64,000 nt of DNA from Puccinellia tenuiflora. Lineage: Eukaryota; Streptophyta; Magnoliopsida; Poales; Poaceae. The notes below the pieces were generated by a model, which saw only the letters and a list, made by a program, of their open reading frames with translations, had not been told where the DNA came from and did not search any database. Positions within the stretch are counted from its first letter, which is position 1, and every line of letters begins with the position of its first letter. The translations under genes and the position numbers were made by a program. This document shows positions 10,440 through 20,822 of the stretch, piece by piece. The stretch covers positions 186,001 to 250,000 of the forward strand of contig QRDG01000238.1 in NCBI GenBank assembly GCA_012064385.1. Direction: 5' to 3'.

Positions 10440-12894
10440 TTACGTTCTTGATTTAGGTCCCCATGTTTTGATGGGTCCTCTTTTGTTAGTCACAAGGGTC
10501 TTGGGAACCCAAATAGTAGAACTATAATCACTACCATATGAAGTGCCGACATATTTTGCATAAACATGTCCATTATTAGATTTTAAAAGCACATATGATG
10601 GGTTATACTTTCCCGCAAAATTGTTGTGAGAGATGTGTTCTTAGGAGCAATGCTCTTAGCAAGGATATCAAATTCATCTTCATCATTAGCCAACTCCCCC
10701 TCCTTCACAAAAACAATAGCATTAGTGGAGGGAGTTGGTTTCCTCTTCTCATTGGTCCTCTTGGATGTGACTCCAAATCCAAGTCCTTCCTTACCCACAA
10801 CTCTCCTTTGATTACTCAAAAGATTATTGAGGGTCTTTTCTCCTTGGATGCAAGACACAAGTCCTTTCTCAAGTTGAGCCTTCAACCTATTGTTCTCCAA
10901 TATAAGAGATGCCTTGACACACAAGGGGTTAGTGGCACAAGCATTTTCATTCACATCCTTATTTTGAGAGTTGTCATGTGACTCCTTAAGAACCTTGAGC
11001 TCTCTTGAGAGTGCTATGTGAGCTTTCTCAAGATGCTCAAAATCCTTAAGTAGTTCATTGTGACCATTCATAATGTTATCATTTTCATCCATGAATTCCT
11101 TAAGCTTATCAAGTGCATGATCACGGTCACCCATCATTTTAGATAGATCTAAAGTGGAGACTTCCTCAATAGAATCTTTAAGACATAATGCATTATCTAG
11201 GCTTCCTCAAGCTCCGCTATCCTATTAGCATCATCACGAGCGAAACCCTCAAGTTCACATATTCTTTCTTCATGCTCTTCTATGAGACCATATGCATTAC
11301 CAAGTTGAGTCATGAAGGCATCAAATGCAATTTTATTTTCATTTTCAAGTGATCTCATGACATTTGAAAGATTATTAGCATTCTCATCATCAAGTTCCTC
11401 AACACAATTTAACAATGATGGAGTAGAGGAAATTGAGGGTTTTCGTGAGTGGGTTACCTTTGGAGATGTACCCTTGGCCATAAGGCACTTGTGTTTGGTA
11501 GGACCTTGCTTGTCATTAGGAGTTGAAAAGAGTGAATCCAACGAAGAAGGAATAACCCCAATTGCTATTGCCGCCATACCGACTTGTTCTTCTTCATCTT
11601 CACTTTCTTCACCTCCGGACAAATATTCTTGCTCATTTGTCACCATTGCTCTTTTAGATACCTTCTTCATGAAGTTCTTGTTTTTAGGGACAAAGTTGGT
11701 TTTCTTGACAAGCTTTCCTCCATTCTCAATTCTACTCTTATAGGGACAATCCGCAACGAAGTGCTCACTATCTCCACAATTGAAACAAGTTCTTGCTTTC
11801 TTTGTACTTGAGCCTTCTCTTCCTTGTTCTTCGTTGCATTTGATCTAAAGTCACCTTTCTTCCACCAATTGTGGTTGGCAAGTGCCAAGCACTCATTGTG
11901 TGACACTCTCTTTTCCTTCTCGGATGGGACATAGGTGGACCCACCGTCATCACTTGATTCTTCCTCATCATAGGATGTTGCCTTCAAGGCAAGAGATACT
12001 TTCTTTATTCCATTTACTCGAGCTAGAACATCTTCCGAGGATTTCTTCATCATATTCATGGTGACAAAGGTACCCAAGACATCATTGGGAGTGAGTTCCA
12101 TATAGTCCGCTCTTGCTTGAACATTCATTACCATGTTCTCATTGTATGGAATCAAGGTTTGAAGAAATTTTCCCTTGAACCAATCATCATCACAGTCCTT
12201 GAATCCGACATCCTTCATGTCCACAACAAGAGCCTTGAGTCGTCGATATACATCTTCCGGAACTTCTCCATCCTTCATGATGAAGTGGTCAACTTGCCGT
12301 TGGAGAAGTGTTTTCTTTGAGCGTTGCATGCTCACATTCCCATCATACATGGCGAGTAGATACTCCCAAGCTTCCTTGGCGTTTGGGAGAGATCGGATGT
12401 GCTCAACACCTTCATTGACCATTGCCTTCTCGAGCATGTGCATAGCATGTGCATTGAGTTGTTCATCAATGATCTCACTTGAGGTCAAATTGTTGATATC
12501 CTTAGGATAGTATCCCCTCTCAATGATTCTCCATATTTGCATTGAAGAGCTACACACATAGATTTCATAGAAGCTTTCCAATTAGTAAAACGGGCCCTAT
12601 CTACTAAAGGTGGATTACCAAGATTGTTCACATGTGGATGTTGAACATTAAGAGCATTGTTATAAATATGTCCAAATTGATTTGGGTTTTCATTTCTAGA
12701 TGAGTGTTCGTCACTTTCTTTTGAGGAGTTATGGGATTACCATGTTCATCTAGAGAGGGACTTTCATTTGCATTGCTAGATGTAGAGGCAAGTTTCATTA
12801 TTAGTTCCTCTAACCTATCCAACCTTTTATCGGTTCTTTCCCCCACGGACTCGACTTGCTTTTGAAGCAATTCCATGGGAGTGGGATCCCCCAT
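10440..12894 (-). pseudogene. gag: gag of element B (several one-base frame breaks)
   Basis: The start at 12894 matches copies A and C (MGDPTPMELL). Compared with them, B lacks single bases near 12724, 12560, 11823, 11203 and 10633, so the Gag reads in five or six pieces, and all the changes shorten short homopolymers or doublets. The zinc-knuckle region and long coiled-coil tail are recognisable. The tail ends at a TAA near 10440, just before the protease frame. The concentration of one-base losses suggests unpolished sequence or a decayed copy. Confidence 0.8.
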
Positions 12895-12934
12895 CCTCCT
12901 CTTTAGGCGGTGAAGCCTTTAATAAAGAGACGAG

Positions 12935-12946
12935 GCTCTGATACCA
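12935..12946 (-). other. Primer-binding site (tRNA-iMet) of element B
   Basis: The minus strand reads TGGTATCAGAGC, two bases inside the LTR that begins at 12949. Confidence 0.95.
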
Positions 12947-12948
12947 AT

Positions 12949-14366
12949 TGAAAGGATCGATGAGGTTAACTAGAGGGGGGGGGGGGTGAATAGGTTAACT
13001 ACAAATTTTAATTCTTTTTCGTTTTAAATAGATATTGCTCAAATATAAGTTGTCTAGAATATGCAACTAGGTGAACAACCTTATATGATGAGCAAAAGAT
13101 CACTAGCACAAGATATAGATATAGTAAGCTAGTGCTAACAAGTAAAGGTAAGTGCAAAGATAAGCAACAAGATGACACGAAGATTTATCCCGAAGTTCAC
13201 TTCCCAATGGAAGCTAATCTCCGTTGGAGCGGCGCGGTGTTCACCAAAGTGAAACACCGAATAGCCTTGATATGGCACACCGTATCTCCGTTGTGACTTA
13301 CCACCGATGTGGCGAGGCACTTGTCACTATGTTGCCGTTGAGGTTGACAACTAGAACCTTTACAAGGATGAAGCACACTCCACAAGTTGGAGGGTCTTCA
13401 CCAATTGCACCGAGCCGCCAAGACTCGATGCCCAAGGCCGGGGCACGCACCACAACTTAATTGATGGCTCCCGGCAAAGTCTTCGTAGCTCCCAAAGCTC
13501 CGAAGGACCACAACCTCTTAGGGTTCCAATGAACACCAAGAGTAGCAAGCCCCCTCTCACAAATCAAGGGGGAATTCTAATTGGTTTGGTTGAAGTGTAG
13601 ATCTAGGTCTCCTCTCTCAAATCTCCAAAGGACTAAGTGATTGAGTGGCTAGAGAGGGAGATCTATCGATTTGAAGCTTTCAAACAATGGTGGTGTTCTT
13701 CTTTTGGTCGTGGTAGTTGTCCGAGGTAGATGGAGGGGTATAAGTACCCCTCCACTAAAACTAGCCGTTTGAAGGACACGCATGAACAAACTGGGCCACG
13801 GCCTGAGCCCGGCCTGGGCCGGCCTGTGGCCGGCCACCATCCAGAAGCCTCCGGCCTGGGATCCCCAGGCCGGCCAGGGGGCCGGCCGGATCAGCAGACA
13901 GGAACAGCGGGCCGCCGGCCTGGAGCCCGGCCTGGGCCGGCCTGGGGGCCGGCCCCCACCAGAGGCCGGCCTGGAGCCCGGCCAGGCCGGCCTGGGGGCC
14001 GGCCCCCACCAGAGCCCGGCCTGGAGCCCGGCCGGCCGGTGGGGGCCGGCCCCCACCAGAGGCCGCCGGCCTGGAGCCCGGCCTGGGCCGGTCTGGGGGC
14101 CGGCCCCACCCGAGGCCGCCGGCCTGGAGCCCGGCCTAGGCCGGTCTGGGGGCCGGACCCCCACCAGAGGCCGCCGGCCTGGAGCCCGGCCTAGGCCGGT
14201 CTGGGGGCCGGCCAGCCTGCTGAGTGACTTTCTTCCCTGTTCCTTTTCCGACAATACGCCATTTCTTCCTTTTTGCATATTTCCTGTTGATACTAGAGAT
14301 TATGTTAAATACTTCCAAGTGTTGTAATCAAACGTCAAAACAAGATTAACGGACAATGTCCTTTCA
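12949..14366 (-). repeat. LTR shared between elements B and C
   Basis: A full LTR (1418 bp) bounded by TGAAAGGA and TCCTTTCA. On its left is a primer-binding site (5' LTR of B); on its right is a polypurine tract (3' LTR of C). No second LTR or target duplication separates the two elements, so it serves both. It contains the 55-bp array (about 13790-14215) and a TATA-like site at 13732-13753 flanked by inverted arms TGGAGGGGT and ACCCCTCCA. Confidence 0.9.
13790..14215 (-). repeat. 55-bp GC-rich minisatellite in U3 of the B/C LTR
   Basis: Tandem units of about 55 bp, core GCCGGCCTGGAGCCCGGCC followed by a CCCCACCAGA box, somewhat scrambled at the left end. On the element's sense strand it lies just upstream of the TATA-like site. 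The same array is at 3110-3430 and 3586-3945 in the other LTR copies. Confidence 0.9.
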
Positions 14367-14383
14367 ATCTCCCCCTTTTTGAT
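14367..14383 (-). other. Polypurine tract of element C next to the 3' LTR
   Basis: The minus strand reads CATCAAAAAGGGGGAGAT directly before the LTR. Further GGGGGAG tracts of C lie near 14453, 14876 and 17400. Confidence 0.88.
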
Positions 14384-14930
14384 GTTTGATGACAACACAA
14401 GGATTTGCAAAAATAAATCTCATTTAAGCATGTCTAAGTTTTGAGTGACACTCCCCCTAGAGTTTACAAGCCAACAAGGTATTCAACATGAAATTGCTCA
14501 AGTGATAGATAGACATGTATATATATAATGTTGGCAAATGGGAACAAATGATAGATAGTATCTAAGGGCATATGATAGTTCTCACCTTAGTCCTTATGTG
14601 AGAAGAGCACTTTTCTTACCTTGGACTTCATATAGAGATAGTCTTGGAATAATAATATGGATGGAAATCCTCACAACAATAACATAACGATGGAGGAAAT
14701 CCTTACAATAACATAACGAGGTCCAAGATTATCCTTACAATATGAGGTCAAGATATCTAATAGACATAACACATAGAGTTCACAAATAGAGTTCACTTAA
14801 GAGACATGCAAATGAGAAAGGAAACATGCAAGCGATGAAAACGCAAATGTAATGCAAATCCCCGGATAATAATCTCTCCCCCTTTGGCATCAAGACACCA
14901 AAAAGGGAGAAATAGCAGTGAGAGCCATGA

Positions 14931-14936
14931 TCACTC

Positions 14937-14971
<35 letters not shown>

Positions 14972-16448
14972 CATCCTCATCCTCCTCTTCATCATACTCA
15001 TCATCATGTGCAGCTGGACGGGAGCTCGACTGACCAGGGTCCCCTTGCCAATATGGAGCAAGAGAAGAGGCATCATCGCCAAACCAGTAGGTGTACTCAT
15101 TCCGTGCCATGTAGGTGCCTTCTGAGACTTCCTCTGAGCTTGCAGCAGGAACCGGAAGGTTAAGCTGAGTCATAATGGCACGCTGATTGCGATTGTACCT
15201 CTTTTGTTTGGCATAGGCTTTGTAGTCAGATTTCCTTTGCACCGCAAAGAAGCAGTTCATCTTCTTGAGTGCTTTGATGATAACATTTTGCTTCTTAGGA
15301 ACCTCACCATCCTCATCTTCAACGTTCTGACCACGATATGGAGGAACATAGACAGGTGCATCTGGAGGAGGAGCAGGTATAGTAACAAGAGAAGGCACAT
15401 ACATATCATATGATGCAATCACCTTAGGGCTTAGCTTGGTGTTAAAAAGAGTCTGCAGATAAGGACCATACACGGGAACCTTGTTCATAAGGACCACCAA
15501 GCGCATCTCTTGCCACATGTAGTCAAGAATATCAATTGGCTTCTTTCTCATGTAGAGGGGAACAATCTCATGTAGAAGGTTGATCATCCGCTGGCGAACT
15601 TGACCCTTTTCTCCATATTTGCAATTGAGATTGTTTCTCAGAATACCCTGAACAACTCTCCAGTAGGGATACATCCAAGAAATCTTGGAAATCTTTCCAC
15701 GGAGCCCTATTCCCGGTGGATAGCAATGGCGAAGCCCAACTTCAGCTGACATAACTTTGGAGAGGTGGAGACGACTATAGCACGGAGCAAAAGGAAGTTC
15801 CTCAAGCTGAAATAATTCCCCAAACTCTGCCAGAGTAGCCGTGCAAACTGTAGTGTGACACATCCAAGTCATAGTTCTCTTGGGCACGGTGGAGAAATGA
15901 ACAGTGGCATAGAATTGTGTGAGTAACTCGGGGGAATACGGAGTGCTAACTGGCATGAGCTTGGAAATTTGATGGTAATCCATAAGCTCCATCACATCTG
16001 GCCATACTTCCCTAGTATGCTCAACACTAAAATAGTTGGTAGGCACATGCTTGTTCTTCTTCTTATTAATGCATTGATGATATATTTGCTGATGCATCTT
16101 GCAATAGAATCTAGGGTCATCCGGAAAGGTGCTATTGCCAAATGCATAAGGGTTGAACACTAATCGATCTTGCTCAAGCTCGTGAGTAGGCACCTTGACC
16201 CAAGAAGCACGTACCGGTTCATCGGGGTTCACAAGAGGCGGAGGCGGAGGATTTCCCGTTGGCTTGGGAGCTTGCTTGGATTTGCCTTTTCTGACCGCGG
16301 CCTTCTTGAGTCTCTTCTTGGGCATGGAGGATTGAGCATCATAGTCATCCACAATATCATCAAGCCCATCAAACGTCTTGCTCCCCTTGGCTGCTCCGGC
16401 CTTGCTTGAGTGAGGGAACTCCTCCCACTCATCATCCCAATCGTCCAT
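14931..16448 (-). CDS. Third ORF (env position) of element C, open
   Basis: A 505-residue protein in the position where Sireviruses carry an env-like gene. I chose the ATG at 16448 (MDDWDDEWEEF); an in-frame ATG 11 codons upstream is possible. Regions in order: acidic N-terminus, basic patch with PKKRLKKAAVRKGK (nuclear-signal-like), a proline run, a globular middle with QFYATVHF and MTWMCHT, and a C-terminus with a run of about 20 Asp/Glu. I see no signal peptide and no clear membrane helix, so the label env-like is not supported by the protein itself. The motifs QFYATV and MTWM also occur in the third ORF of family 2. It may match the 'putative plant transposon protein' family in Pfam, which I could not check. 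The leader (16449-16720) is pyrimidine-rich, like a plant 5' UTR. Confidence 0.75.
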
Positions 16449-16721
16449 CTTCAAGTCTTGAGAGAGGAACCACAAGAACACACCAATCTAGGAAGAAGAT
16501 CCTCCCAAATCGGTACACAAACGGAGAAACTATGTGGATAGGGTGAGAGATCGGGTGATTCTCTCACCAATTTGTGGAGGGGAAGGAGTTTGTTGTGGTT
16601 GAAACGGAAGGGAAGGTGGAGGAGCTTGAGTTTGAGAGGAGAGTAACAATGGAGGAGAGAGACATGGAGGGGAGGAAGTGGGAAAACCCTAGGTCGAAAT
16701 CCCCTATGGGCAGTTAAGTTC

Positions 16722-17000
16722 CCAGGCGCGCCGGCCTGGGAACCGGCCTAGGCCGGGCGGGAGGCCGGGCAGGGACCCGAGGGCGCCGGCCTGGGAGCCG
16801 GCCGAGGCCGGGCGCGAGGCCGGGCAGGCACCCGAGGGCGCCGGCCTGGGAGCCGGCCGGGGCCGGGCGCGAGGCCGGGCAGGCACCCGAGGGCGCCGGC
16901 CTGGGAGCCAGCCGGGGCTGGGCGCGAGGCCGGGCAGGCACCCGAGGGCGCCGGCCTGGGAGCCGGCCTAGGCCGGGACAGAGGCCGGCCCGGCCCAGGA
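16722..17000 (-). repeat. 55-bp GC-rich minisatellite upstream of the third ORF (copy C)
   Basis: Unit starts (CCCGAGGGC) at 16776, 16831, 16886 and 16941 give an exact 55-bp period. The core GCCGGCCTGGGAGCCGGCC closely resembles the U3 array of the same element. It ends about 270 bp before the third-ORF start. Confidence 0.92.
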
Positions 17001-17222
17001 AGGTATATTTTTCTCCGTCTTCATCCAACTTTGCTTGTTTGATTTTCTTGATTTCCGAGCACTTTGTATCATTTAGAAATACCGTAGAGCATCCATTGAG
17101 TGATCCGGGGGAGATGCAAAACATGATGAAAACTCAACTCAAAATAGAAATTCGAAATAAGAGATATCGAGTGAGGTACCGAGAAAATGGCAAATGAGAA
17201 AATATGAATGTATTTGAGAAAA

Positions 17223-17292
17223 GGTCGGTGGCCTAGGCCACCATATATGAGTGTATGGCATGCTACCGCGAAGATATATCTTGGGTGCATAA
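17223..17292 (-). promoter_or_regulatory. Conserved non-coding block between pol and third ORF (copy C)
   Basis: Same palindromes as in copy B (GGTGGCCTAGGCCACC, AAGATATATCTT) plus CATATATGG. In copy D the block keeps GGTGGCC, CACCATATATGAG and ACCGCGAAGAT. Role unknown. Confidence 0.5.
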
Positions 17293-17471
17293 CCAAAACT
17301 CATCATTTAAGCTCATATGTGAATATTTATGAGACATCAATGAAAACGTTGCTATTTGCATAATGGGGGGAGGGAGAGTCCAATGAATTAGGACAACACT
17401 CCCCCTAAATTCATGCCTACATCTAGAATTCAAGTAAAACTCTAGTAGAGGTGTGTATTCAAGATTTTCAA

Positions 17472-20400
17472 TCAAACAAAGTTGCTTGCACACACCACAT
17501 TGATTTCTCCCCTCAATTCCTTGAATCTCTTCTCGTCAAGGGGTTTTGTGAATATATCGGCGAGTTGATCTTTGGTGTTGATATATGAAAGAGAGATATC
17601 TCCATTGGCCACATGATCACGGATAAAATGATACCGTATTTCAATATGCTTTGTCTTGCCATGGAGCACCGGATTGTGAGCAATTCTTATAGCACTTTCA
17701 TTATCACATAAAAGAGGCAATGTCTTTTTCTTAATTCCGAAATCCTCAAGACATTGTCTCATCCATAATAATTGTGAACAACAACTTGCGGCGGCAATAT
17801 ATTCGGCTTCCGTGGAGGAGGTGGATATGCAATTTTGTTTCTTCGAAGACCAACACACAAGTGACCTACCAAGAAATTGGCAAGCACCCGAGGTTGATTT
17901 CCTAGTCACTTTGTCACCGGCCCAATCCGCATCCGAATACCCCACAAGATCAAAGCTTGTATTTGAAGGATACCAAAGACCATGATTGGGGGTATCAACC
18001 AAGTACCTAAGAATTCTTTTGACAGCAGTCATATGGCTTTCTTTGGGGTTAGATTGAAATCTTGCACACAAACCTACACTAAACATGATATCCGGTCTAG
18101 ATGCACAAAGATAAAGTAAGGAACCAATCATAGAACGATAAAGCTTTTGATCAACCGGAATACCTTCGTGATCTAGTGTTAGATTCACGTTTGTTGCCAT
18201 TGGAAATCTCACTGGGCTTGCATTTGACATATCAAACTTCTTGAGCATGTCTTGAGTATATTTAGCTTGGCAAATAAAGGTTCCTTCGTCATATTGCTCA
18301 ATCTCAAAACCAAGGAAGAACCTTAATTCACCCATCATAGACATCTCAAATTCGCTTGTCATTAGCTTAGCAAATTGTTCTACAAAAGAGACATTAGTAG
18401 AACCAAATATAATATCATCAACATATACTTGGCATACAAAGAATTCTCCATTTACACTCTTGGTGAAGAGTGTGGGATCGATTACCCCAAGTGCAAAACC
18501 ACGGTCTACTAGGAACTCCTTTAAGTGATCATACCAAGCACGTGGGGCTTGTTTGAGGCCATACAACGCCTTATGGAGTAAGTAGACATGGTTAGGACAC
18601 TTGGGATCTTCGAACCCCGGAGGTTGTTTAACATATACCATCTCATTAAGTGGACCATTTAGAAATGCACTTTTAACATCCATTTGATATAAAGTGAATT
18701 TATAGCTAGAAGCAAATGCAAGCAATATTCGAATGGATTCAAGTCTAGCTACGGGAGCGAAAGTTTCACCGTAGTCAAGTCCTTCGACTTGAGAGTAGCC
18801 TTGAGCAACCAAACGAGCTTTGTTGCGAATCACTTGTCCATGATTATCTTGCTTGTTCTTGAACACCCATTTGGTTCCAATCACATTATGGTTCTTGGGT
18901 CTTTCAACTAGAGACCATACTTTGTTTCTCTCAAAGTTATGGAGTTCTTCGTGCATAGCATGAACCCAATCTTCATCTTCAAGAGCTTCATACACCTTGG
19001 TAGGTTCAAAATGTGATATATGAGCATGGACACCACAAAAGAGTAATAGTTGCCTCCGAGTGGACACACTCCTTCCAAGACCACCAATGATATTCTTTTG
19101 ATAGAGAGATTTTTGATGTAATGCCACGGCCTTGCTAGCCACTCGACGAGCAAGGGCATCTGAGGGTCTCTCATTTGGAGGTGCATCTTCATCATCTCCT
19201 TCATCTAGATTTTGATTAATCCGAGAGTGGGTTGGAGTTCTTGGTGAGAGATCACCAAAATCTTGACCACCATTATCATTGGGTGGATCTTGATCATTAT
19301 CATGATGGTTGGTATCATCTTGTAGATCTTGAGCTTGTTCTTGGTTTACGGCTTGATCAATGGTTGATGTAGAAGGCTCCACTTGCGTCGAGCTTGAGTC
19401 CAACTCCGTTGCCACAAGGGGTTCCTCAATGGGTATAAGGGGACCTATACCCATTCTTCCTATGGCGATGGAGGAGGGCTCATCACCTACATCATCAAGA
19501 TCAACTTGCCCCACTTGGGAGCCATTATCCTCATGGAATACCACATTCATAGATTCTTCAACACACCCGGTGGATATGTTGAAGACCCTATAAGTGTGGG
19601 AATCCTTGGCGTAACCAACAAATATGCCTTCAAAAGTTCTAGGCCCAAACTTAGGTAATTTAGAACCTTTAATGTAAACTTGACACTTGCAACCATAAAC
19701 TTTAATGTAAGAGAGGTTAGGCTTTTTACCACCAAGAAGTTTAATACGGAGTCTTTTTAGTGAATGGGCGGAGATAGAGCCGGTTTGTTAGATGACAAGC
19801 GGTGTTGATGGCTTCGGCCCAAAAGTTATATGGAGACTTGAATTCGGCCATCATTGTTCTTGCCATATCAATAAGTGTCCGGTTCTTCCTTTCCTGCAAC
19901 ACCATTTTGTTGAGGGGTATACGCAGCGGAATATTGATGTTTAATACCCTCATCACTCAAGAATTCATCCATGGTGTAATTCTTGAACTCGGTTCCATTG
20001 TCACTTCTTATGGCCAAGATGGATGTGTCATATTGGCGTTGTACTTGGGTAGCCCAATCAATGAATTCCCTTTGAGTTTCATTCTTCTTCTTGATATAGA
20101 AAGTCCAAGTGTATCTTGTATAATCATCAACAATCACCAAGCAATATTTCTTGCCACCAAGGCTTTCATCAGTAGGAGGTCCAAACAAATCCATATGAAT
20201 GAGTTGGAAGGGCCTCGTTGTATTGATGGTTGTCACTTTAGGATGATTCTTCTCATGCATTTTTCCGGCAACACAAGAGCTGCAAGGACGATCTTTGGAA
20301 AAATTCACTTTTGTTAGTCCTTCCACATGCTCACCCTTCACAAGTGTTTGCAAGTTTCTCATACCGACGTGGCCCAACCGGCGATGCCAAAGCCAACCCA

Positions 20401-20812
20401 CGTCGGATTTAGCCATTAGACTTGTGGCAATATGTGTAGTTTCTTTCGAGAAATCCACTACATACATACGGTTTTCCACAAATCCAACAAAGGCTATTTT
20501 AAGAGAAATTGAGTGAAGAATGAGCACATGATACCGTCCAAAGACAACAGTAAAGTTGCACTCGCAAAGTTGCAAAACGGAAAGTAAATTATAACCAAGG
20601 GACTCAACAAGGAGGACTTTCTCAATGGACGTGTCCGGAGAAATGACCACCTTGCCGTGCCCCAATACCTTGAGTTCCGAACCATCACCAATCGTGACAT
20701 GAGATACCTTGAGAAGTTGATGCATTAAGTCACTTAACACTTCTTTGCTTCCGGTCATATGTGCGGAACAACCGCTATCAATAAGCCACGATGATCCTCC
20801 GGAAGCACACAC
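17472..20812 (-). pseudogene. pol: pol of element C (RT-RNase H open, integrase region broken)
   Basis: Protease (WLIDSGCSAHMTGS), GAG-pre-integrase and integrase are open from 20812 to about 19895, where an extra T after NGVA shifts the frame. A second break near 19741, directly after TPY, is identical to that in copy B. From about 19735 to 17472 the reading is uninterrupted through reverse transcriptase (QMDVKSAFLNG, YVDDIIFGST) and RNase H (SDADWAGD, SSTEAEYIAAA, LCDNESAIRIAHNP). The first visible codon of the protease frame is GTG, and a TAG lies just upstream in that frame, so pol needs a frameshift or RNA processing to join gag. Confidence 0.9.
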
Positions 20813-20822
20813 CTACAAAGAG

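Larger units (their letters stand above)
3586..14366 (-). mobile_element. Family-1 Sirevirus element B
   Basis: A nearly full-length minus-strand Sirevirus: 5' LTR 12949-14366, PBS 12935-12946, gag, pol, third ORF, polypurine tracts and a partial 3' LTR (3586-4084). The gene order PR-IN-RT-RNaseH puts it in Ty1/Copia. The tracts next to the LTR and after the third ORF (AAAGGGGGAG on the minus strand), together with a gene in the env position, mark a Sirevirus. Gag, pol and the third ORF all carry small frame breaks. The internal region is nearly identical to that of C. Confidence 0.9.

Noticed and set aside
14918..15163. Plus-strand His-rich ORF
   Set aside because: It is the opposite strand of the Asp/Glu run at the end of the third ORF of element C.
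14931..16448. Calling the third ORF a retroviral-like envelope
   Set aside because: No signal peptide, cleavage site or membrane helix is visible; only the position suggests env.
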